From Lacinutrix algicola (GTDB lineage: Bacteria; Bacteroidota; Bacteroidia; Flavobacteriales; Flavobacteriaceae): 64,000 nucleotides of DNA. The notes beneath the pieces are model-generated. The model did no database searches. It had not been told where the DNA came from and saw only the letters and a program-made list of their open reading frames with translations. Made by a program: the position numbers and the translations under genes. The stretch covers positions 1 through 64,000 of the forward strand of contig NZ_LIQH01000037.1 in assembly GCF_001418085.1 (NCBI RefSeq), given 5' to 3'. Position 1 is the stretch's first letter. Each line of letters opens with the position of its first letter. This document shows, in pieces, positions 58,151 to 64,000 of the stretch.

Positions 58151-60814
58151 CTACTGCTTAATAAATTTCCTTGTTTCTAATGTATTATTCACATTAAATT
58201 GAATCATATACATTCCAGACTCCAAGTTTGCAACGTTTACACCATGTGTTGCCGTTCCTTTTGCTACTTGCTGCCCTAACATATTTACAACCGTAAATGG
58301 TAAGTTTTCTATGTTAGATTTTACGTATAACATGTTTCCTTTTACTGGGTTTGGATATACAGAGATTTCTACACCTAAATACTCTACTATACCTTCGGTT
58401 AAAACTCTTGCAGTTCCACATAATCCTAAGTTAGTCCAACTAGATGCTCCTCTTTCGTATAAAGAACCATTATAAGTTACTCTATCTCCAACTGAATACG
58501 ATTGACTACTGTTGTATTCTGAAACTCCTGCACACTTATCTGCAGAACCATTAGTAAGACTAATAGCATCTACCGCCATATCACCTTGCCATGTTGTACC
58601 TGTTGTACCATCGAATCTTAATTGCACATTACTTCCTGCATAAGATGATAAATCTACACTAGCATCTTGCCAAGAGTTACCTTGGTTTCCAGATCTAGTC
58701 CAAACAGGTGACCAAGACGATCCATTATTTGTACTTACCGCTAAATTTAAGCTACCCATTGTTGTTCCTCCATACAAATGATATTTAAAACTAAATGTTG
58801 CTTGATTTTGTCCTGCTAAATTAAAACAAGGCGATACTAATATAGCACGTTTAATAGAATTGTTTGGTGCAGAAGACTCCATATAAACATATTGAGATCC
58901 TGCTGCTGCACTTGATGGTCCTGTATTGCTTGATGGTGTTGTTCCTGAGTTTCTTGTCCAATCAAAATCATCTCCTCCACCTTGAGTCCATGCTCCAAAA
59001 CCAGATTCGAAACCTTCGCTATAAGGGAAAGATGAAATTGCTCCTGAACAACCAGATGTGCTTGCAGGACTTACCACAATACTTCTAGATACTTGGTTTG
59101 CTGCATTACCTGCTGCATCGCTTACGTTATAGTTTCTTGTATAAGTTCCTGCAGAATTTGTGTTTACAGTTCCTGTAGTTACAATACTCGATGTAAGGTT
59201 ACCATCTACATTATCTGTAGCAGTTGCTCCTAATTCTGAATACGCATCGCCTACAGTTAAATTAATTGTAGATGCTCCTACTAAAGTAATAACTGGCTTA
59301 ACCGTATCTGCTACTCCTGCTACTATATTAACAGTATAATCCTCTACTTCTCCATACTCGAAAGTTTCGCATGCTGTTGGCACACCATTATATTTCATAG
59401 AAACTCTCATTCTAGTTTCTCCAGAAGAAGTTCCTGCTGGTACCGTAAAACTTCCTGTTGCTGGCGTTGTTTGAGATGCCGCTTTAGAAAATACTTGTTC
59501 TCCAGAATCTGTAAAATCTCCATCTTTATTATAATCTATCCAAACTGAGTAACCTTCTGCATATGCTGTGCCAGTCCAAGTTGGAGTAATTGTAATAGTA
59601 CTTGAAGCTCCTTTAGTTAAGTTAGTTGAAACACTTGTAAAATCTGAATATGATTGTGCTCCAGAAGCATTGTCTATACTGCCAATTTGTACTCTAGAAA
59701 TATACTCATCGTTAACACTATTTCCTTGCGATGCACAATATTGAGGACCTGTAGTACATGGTGTACAAGAACCTCCACAATCTACTCCTGTTTCTGTTCC
59801 ATTTTGAATACCATCTGTACAAGTTGGTTGTGCAACTGCTCCACACTTATCTGATAATGCTAAAGTACGCCTTGCTCCTCCTGCTTCTAATACAGCTCGC
59901 ATTCTTGTTTTTTGTCCTTGCGTAAATAAGTTCATACACGAATCGTTTGTGTAATCCATATAATTTTGTGGCATATCTGTAGACGAACAAGATGTTTGAC
60001 CAATAGGACAACCACTATTAGATGTTTGGTGTGTTGGTGTATCGCTTACAAAATCGTTTCCACAATTGCTATCTCCCCAAATATGACGTAGGTTAAAATA
60101 ATGTCCAATTTCATGAGTCGTTGTTCTACCACCATCAAAAGGTGCAGTAACTGCTCCTGTTCTACCAAATGCATTATAAATCATGATTATACCATCTGTA
60201 GCAGCTGCTCCACCAGGAAACTGTGCATAACCCAAAAGGTTAATTGTTTGTCCTTGAGAAACAGTTGTCATTTTTGGTACTACCCACATGTTAAGATATT
60301 CGCTAGTATTCCAAGGATCTATTCCGCCAGAAGATGAGCGTTTAGCATCGTCATTTGCATTCCAATCTTGTCGAGTAGTTTGCTTTCTAGTAATACCTGT
60401 TGTTGCATTACCGTTAGCATCTACAGTAGATAAACAGAATTCTATTTGAGTATCTGCCGCTTGAGACCAAGAGTTGTCTGCATCTGGATTTGTACGTCTA
60501 AAGTCTTCATTTAAAACATCTAATTGAGACTGTATTTGTGCTAAACTAATATTCTCAGTCGCATTCCTATATAACACATGAACTACAACAGGAATTGTTA
60601 TAATACTACCTACTACTTTATTTTGTGCGTTTCCTTGTTCTAATACTTTCTTCTGAGTAAAAGATTCTATTTCTGCCATTCTACTTTCTAAGGTTGGATC
60701 TAAGCCTTTTCTGTACTCTAAGTTTTCCATAGCCGCACATCTTTCGTAATTTTGCGCCTGCATAGTTAATGCAAATAGAAAACATAAAATTGATAATGTA
60801 ATTGTCTTTTTCAT
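58151..60814 (-). CDS. Secreted M43-type zinc metalloprotease with T9SS sorting domain
   Basis: The 887-residue exoenzyme has a signal peptide (MKKTITLSILCFLFALTMQA, to 20) and a pappalysin-type M43 protease with the zinc motif HEIGHYFNLRHIWGD near 232 and the Met-turn QNYMDYTNDSCMNLF near 285. A GEVEDYT domain follows (about 370-500), then an Ig-like HYR/DUF5011 domain (about 505-585), a MAM-like domain (about 595-760) and a CBM5/12-like module (YNSSQSYSVGDRVTYNGSLY near 775). The last 80 residues (VYPNPVKGNMLYVKSN to MIQFNVNNTLETRKFIK) are a T9SS type A sorting domain. Likely a surface or exported protease that binds chitin or proteoglycan-like polymers. Confidence 0.95.
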   Translation of the reverse strand: MKKTITLSILCFLFALTMQAQNYERCAAMENLEYRKGLDPTLESRMAEIESFTQKKVLEQGNAQNKVVGSIITIPVVVHVLYRNATENISLAQIQSQLDVLNEDFRRTNPDADNSWSQAADTQIEFCLSTVDANGNATTGITRKQTTRQDWNANDDAKRSSSGGIDPWNTSEYLNMWVVPKMTTVSQGQTINLLGYAQFPGGAAATDGIIMIYNAFGRTGAVTAPFDGGRTTTHEIGHYFNLRHIWGDSNCGNDFVSDTPTHQTSNSGCPIGQTSCSSTDMPQNYMDYTNDSCMNLFTQGQKTRMRAVLEAGGARRTLALSDKCGAVAQPTCTDGIQNGTETGVDCGGSCTPCTTGPQYCASQGNSVNDEYISRVQIGSIDNASGAQSYSDFTSVSTNLTKGASSTITITPTWTGTAYAEGYSVWIDYNKDGDFTDSGEQVFSKAASQTTPATGSFTVPAGTSSGETRMRVSMKYNGVPTACETFEYGEVEDYTVNIVAGVADTVKPVITLVGASTINLTVGDAYSELGATATDNVDGNLTSSIVTTGTVNTNSAGTYTRNYNVSDAAGNAANQVSRSIVVSPASTSGCSGAISSFPYSEGFESGFGAWTQGGGDDFDWTRNSGTTPSSNTGPSSAAAGSQYVYMESSAPNNSIKRAILVSPCFNLAGQNQATFSFKYHLYGGTTMGSLNLAVSTNNGSSWSPVWTRSGNQGNSWQDASVDLSSYAGSNVQLRFDGTTGTTWQGDMAVDAISLTNGSADKCAGVSEYNSSQSYSVGDRVTYNGSLYERGASSWTNLGLCGTARVLTEGIVEYLGVEISVYPNPVKGNMLYVKSNIENLPFTVVNMLGQQVAKGTATHGVNVANLESGMYMIQFNVNNTLETRKFIKQ

Positions 60815-60996
60815 GTTGATTATTTAATAAATTAGTTAATATTTTGTGGTTTCATTAATCAAAGTATCAAAATAAAATAGAATAAATAATCCCTTTTTTA
60901 ATTTTTTCGATTAAAAACTGTTAAAATTTTAACGTTCGGCTGTGGTTACTGTTTTTACCGTAATATTATAGTCTATAATTCCTACATTTACTTCAA

Positions 60997-62682
60997 ATGA
61001 GCAATTTACTATCCATAAATAATTTATCTATTTCTTTTTTTTCTAACGGAGATGAAAATGAAATCATACATAATATATCTTATCATTTAAATACAAATGA
61101 AATACTTGGTATTGTAGGAGAGTCTGGTTCGGGTAAATCGGTTTCCTCTTTAGCTATTTTAGGATTGCTTCCAAATAAAATTTCTAAAATAACTTCTGGT
61201 AGCATTCTTTTTGAAGACAAAGACTTAACCCAAATTACATCGAAAGCTTTTCAGAATATAAGAGGACAGAAAATAGCTATGATATTTCAAGAACCTATGA
61301 GTTCTTTAAATCCTTCTACAACATGCGGCAAACAGGTAGAAGAAATATTGTCTCAACATACTAAATTATCTAAAAAGGAAGTTAAAGCAGAAACGCTCTT
61401 GCTTTTTGAAAAGGTAAAACTGCCAGAACCGGAACGCGTGTATGCTTCTTATCCTCATGAAATATCTGGCGGACAAAAACAACGTGTCATGATTGCAATG
61501 GCGATTGCTTGTAAACCAAATATTTTAATTGCAGACGAGCCCACTACTGCTTTAGATGTTACCGTGCAAAATGATATTATAGCTCTATTAAAAGAGCTAC
61601 AGGCAGAAACGAAAATGAGTATTATTTTTATTACACATGATTTGTCCCTAATCTCACAAATTGCAAATCGTGTACTCGTTATGTATAAAGGCAACATTGT
61701 AGAGCAAAACACAGTTGATGCCATTTTTAAAACGCCACAACATAATTATACAAAAGCACTAATTAACGCAAGACCTTCGCTAACCAAAAGATTAAAACGA
61801 CTACCAACTATTAGTGATGTAATGAATGATGCTGTAGATAATTCTGTTATTACTTCAGAAATGAGAGCAATTCAGCACGAGAAAATATACAATCAAGCAC
61901 CTTTATTAGAAGTTATTAATCTTGAGAAAGAATACATCTCTAAATCTGGTTTGTTTTCTAAAGCCGAAAACTTTAAGGCCGTAAATAACGTTAGTTTTAA
62001 ACTTTATGAAGGTGAAACTTTAGGGTTGGTAGGTGAATCTGGTTGTGGAAAATCTACACTTGGTAATGCCATCTTACTTTTAGATAGACCAACAGCTGGA
62101 ACTATTTTATTTAAAGGTAACGATATTACAAAATTAAATTCTACTGAAGTAAAAGCGCTTAGAAAAGACATTCAGATAATATTTCAAGATCCTTATTCGT
62201 CATTAAATCCTAGACTAACTGTTGGAAAAGCAATAATGGAACCTATGAAAGTGCATAATCTGTTTGCTAATACTGCAGAAAGACAAGAAAAAGCAATAGA
62301 AATTCTAGAACGCGTTGGTTTAGACATTTCACACTTTAACAGATATCCTCATGAATTTTCTGGAGGACAACGACAACGCATAGGTATTGCTAGAACCGTT
62401 GCCCTACAACCTAAATTAATTGTTTGCGACGAATCTGTCTCTGCTCTTGATATCTCTGTACAAGCTCAGGTATTGAATTTATTAAATGAATTGAAAGAAA
62501 ACTTTGGATTTACTTACATCTTTATTTCACATGATCTTGCAGTAGTAAAATATATGAGTGACCAATTATTGGTTATGAATAAAGGCAAAATAGAAGAATT
62601 GGATGATGCAGATATTGTCTACAATGCTCCAAAAAAAGAGTATACTAAAAAATTGATAAACGCTATACCAAAAGGCTTATAG
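60997..62682 (+). CDS. Fused double ABC ATPase, peptide-transporter type
   Basis: The 561-residue protein has two ABC ATPase domains. The first has Walker A GESGSGKS (41-48), Q-loop IFQEPMSSLNPS near 98, signature SGGQKQR near 153 and Walker B ILIADEPTTALD near 175. The second has GESGCGKST near 346, IFQDPYSSLNPR near 398, SGGQRQR near 455 and LIVCDESVSALD near 477. The MSSLNPS form is that of oligopeptide/dipeptide (DppD/DppF, Opp) transporters. No permease or binding-protein gene is near, so the partner lies elsewhere. Confidence 0.93.
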   Translation: MSNLLSINNLSISFFSNGDENEIIHNISYHLNTNEILGIVGESGSGKSVSSLAILGLLPNKISKITSGSILFEDKDLTQITSKAFQNIRGQKIAMIFQEPMSSLNPSTTCGKQVEEILSQHTKLSKKEVKAETLLLFEKVKLPEPERVYASYPHEISGGQKQRVMIAMAIACKPNILIADEPTTALDVTVQNDIIALLKELQAETKMSIIFITHDLSLISQIANRVLVMYKGNIVEQNTVDAIFKTPQHNYTKALINARPSLTKRLKRLPTISDVMNDAVDNSVITSEMRAIQHEKIYNQAPLLEVINLEKEYISKSGLFSKAENFKAVNNVSFKLYEGETLGLVGESGCGKSTLGNAILLLDRPTAGTILFKGNDITKLNSTEVKALRKDIQIIFQDPYSSLNPRLTVGKAIMEPMKVHNLFANTAERQEKAIEILERVGLDISHFNRYPHEFSGGQRQRIGIARTVALQPKLIVCDESVSALDISVQAQVLNLLNELKENFGFTYIFISHDLAVVKYMSDQLLVMNKGKIEELDDADIVYNAPKKEYTKKLINAIPKGL

Positions 62683-63110
62683 CATAAAGACCTTTTTTGT
62701 TAAATACATCATACTTCTAAGAAATTTAAATGTATTCTTTATTTTTTGGTATTGCCTTAATAAAAATAAATCTGAATTCATAGGTAGGTTGTTTATGATA
62801 GATTTGGTGTTTATACTATTTCTACTTTGAAATCATTTTGACTTTACAACAATTTCAAAGTAAATCTAGTATTACATAACAAAAGCATCTAAGCCAATGG
62901 TACATTTGAGGTTATAAAATTTGATAGGTTTGGGACTGCTAATATAAGTGAGATTTTAAATTAATCAGCTAAAAAGCAATAACATTCGACGAAATACACT
63001 TTATTTTAACATTTAACATGTTTTTCATCCTTTCAACAAGCTTTTATATTAAAAACGAAGCTAACCTATAGCTTCCTAATATAATACTCAGTCAGCACAA
63101 AAACCTCTAT
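62683..63110. other. Gene-free 428-base stretch
   Basis: This AT-rich stretch between the ABC ATPase and the CoA-transferase gene has no open frame of note. One inverted repeat is visible: ACTTTGAAAT (62824-62833) and ATTTCAAAGT (62852-62861), with an 18-base spacer. I see no convincing promoter or terminator otherwise. Confidence 0.6.
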
Positions 63111-63764
63111 TTATAAACTCATTTCAGGAATATCTCCTTCTATAATTAAAGTTCCTTCTGTTGCTTTTTTAATTTCTTCAACCGAAACTCCTGGCGCACG
63201 TTCTAAAAGTTTAAAACCTTTATCTGTAACTTCTAAAACTGCCAAATTAGTTACTACTTTCTTAACACAACCAACACCTGTTAATGGTAAAGAGCATCTT
63301 TTAAGTATTTTAGACTCTCCTCTTTTATTAGTATGCATCATTGCAACAATAATGTTTTCAGCACTTGCAACCAAATCCATAGCACCACCCATTCCTTTTA
63401 CCATTTTTCCTGGAATTTTCCAGTTGGCTATGTCTCCGTTTTCGGCTACTTCCATAGCTCCTAAAATAGTTAAATCTACGTGTTGCCCACGAATCATTGC
63501 AAAACTCATTGCACTATCAAAAAAACTTGCTCCCGGAAGTGTTGTAATGGTTTGCTTTCCTGCATTAATTATATCTGCATCTTCTTCACCATCAAAAGGA
63601 AACGGACCCATACCAAGAACACCGTTCTCACTTTGAAATTCCACTTCAATATCATCGCGCACATAGTTAGCTACTAATGTTGGTATTCCTATTCCTAAGT
63701 TTACGTAGTAACCATCTTGTACCTCTTTTGCAATGCGTTTTGCTATTCCTGTTTTATCTAACAT
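63111..63764 (-). CDS. scoB: 3-oxoacid CoA-transferase subunit B
   Basis: The 217-residue beta subunit of a 3-oxoacid (succinyl-CoA:acetoacetate-type) CoA-transferase exchanges CoA between carboxylic acids. It has GYYVNLGIGIPTLVANYV near 20, the catalytic Glu in VEFQSENGVLGMG near 46, FDSAMSFAMIRGQHVDLTIL near 82 and WKIPGKMVKGMGGAMDLV near 115. Such enzymes use acetoacetate in ketone-body or amino-acid breakdown. Its scoA partner ends 88 bases upstream, across a palindrome cluster. Confidence 0.95.
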   Translation of the reverse strand: MLDKTGIAKRIAKEVQDGYYVNLGIGIPTLVANYVRDDIEVEFQSENGVLGMGPFPFDGEEDADIINAGKQTITTLPGASFFDSAMSFAMIRGQHVDLTILGAMEVAENGDIANWKIPGKMVKGMGGAMDLVASAENIIVAMMHTNKRGESKILKRCSLPLTGVGCVKKVVTNLAVLEVTDKGFKLLERAPGVSVEEIKKATEGTLIIEGDIPEMSL

Positions 63765-63776
63765 CTTTTTCGTTTT

Positions 63777-63850
63777 GTCATTCCCGCGAAAGCAGGAATC
63801 TATTTAAAATTTTTCTTAATTTGTTGATTCCTGTCATTCACAGGAATGAC
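63777..63850. repeat. Composite palindromic (REP-like) repeat between scoA and scoB
   Basis: Three nested inverted repeats are visible: GTCATTCC (63777-63784) with GGAATGAC (63843-63850); CAGGAATC (63793-63800) with GATTCCTG (63826-63833); and ATTCCTGT/ACAGGAAT within the right half. The word TTCCCGCGAAAGCAGGAATC resembles short palindromic repeats common in bacterial genomes. It may affect the scoA/scoB message ratio. Confidence 0.65.
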
Positions 63851-63852
63851 AA

Positions 63853-64000
63853 TTACTCTCTTGTTCTAACAGTTCTCTGTTCAATACGTTTTTCATATTT
63901 TTCACCTTGAAAAATGCGCTGTACAAAAATACCTGGTATATGAATTTGATTAGGATCTAATGCTCCTACAGGCACTAATTCTTCAACCTCAGCAACTGTA
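63853..64000 (-). CDS. scoA: 3-oxoacid CoA-transferase subunit A, C-terminal part
   Basis: The frame enters at the window end and reads [20 protein letters not shown], then [20 protein letters not shown], ending RTRE before the stop at 63853. These are the typical last residues of the alpha subunit ([19 protein letters not shown] motif). The rest lies beyond 64000. It is upstream of scoB in the same direction, with the usual A-B order. Confidence 0.93.
   Translation of the reverse strand, partial: TVAEVEELVPVGALDPNQIHIPGIFVQRIFQGEKYEKRIEQRTVRTRE

Noticed and set aside
63352-63910. Plus-strand frames opposite scoB and across the palindrome gap
   Set aside because: They are mirror frames of a well-supported gene or run through palindromes; no family resemblance.

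Overview
The window is chromosomal DNA from a low-GC member of the Bacteroidetes, most likely a marine or environmental Flavobacteriaceae. The evidence is: A-rich leaders without strong Shine-Dalgarno sites; several promoters of the Bacteroidetes type (TTG near -33, TAnnTTTG near -7); two type IX secretion (T9SS) cargo proteins with C-terminal sorting domains; lipoproteins with short Cys-Lys/Arg-Glu starts; and typical flavobacterial genes (bacilliredoxin, SDR-type threonine dehydrogenase, a HemC-HemD fusion). No phage, insertion sequence or CRISPR array was seen. The species cannot be named from sequence alone.

Layout. 0-2.5 kb: hflX and an endonuclease/exonuclease/phosphatase-fold protein. 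2.5-9.4 kb: a stress/envelope-type module. It holds two DUF2383 four-helix proteins, an AraC-HTH protein, a single-domain response regulator, a CHASE3-PAS histidine kinase, a DUF4142-like lipoprotein, a 50-residue Lmo0937-type membrane peptide, two tiny charged lipoproteins and a DUF748 protein. 9.4-25.8 kb: an SSB paralogue, a DUF6624 lipoprotein, GNAT, a zinc ribbon, a GIDE-like membrane protein, a CBS protein, an M13 metallopeptidase, a 1140-residue BNR-repeat T9SS protein, two lipoproteins, threonine dehydrogenase, trpS, an acyltransferase, an ECF sigma factor with an anti-sigma factor, and a TerB/DnaJ protein. 26-31.5 kb: bacilliredoxin; an acyltransferase, acyl-ACP desaturase and HD hydrolase operon; an AraC regulator facing a secreted protein; and a crotonase.

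31.6-52.9 kb is dominated by haem biosynthesis: hemJ-like and hemH on the minus strand, then an AraC regulator divergent from hemA-hemCD, tRNA-Ser, hemE, EI24, GNAT, CHMI-like and hemF, and finally hemB behind a membrane-anchored SF2 helicase. All steps from glutamyl-tRNA to protohaem are present except glutamate-1-semialdehyde aminotransferase (hemL). 52.9-64 kb: a serine hydrolase, S41 peptidase, 3'-5' exonuclease, DUF2007-like protein, M43 T9SS metalloprotease, fused double ABC ATPase and a 3-oxoacid CoA-transferase (scoB, partial scoA).

Observations that go beyond ordinary annotation: a structured intergenic repeat present three times, with an outer stem conserved in two copies; a large hairpin between two tandem hemA promoters; a repeated promoter-region motif in the stress module; three broken reading frames (a small unknown gene, the DUF748 tail, and the long TraB/GumN protein); a cysteine cluster in ferrochelatase; and probable leaderless transcripts for hflX and one acyltransferase.
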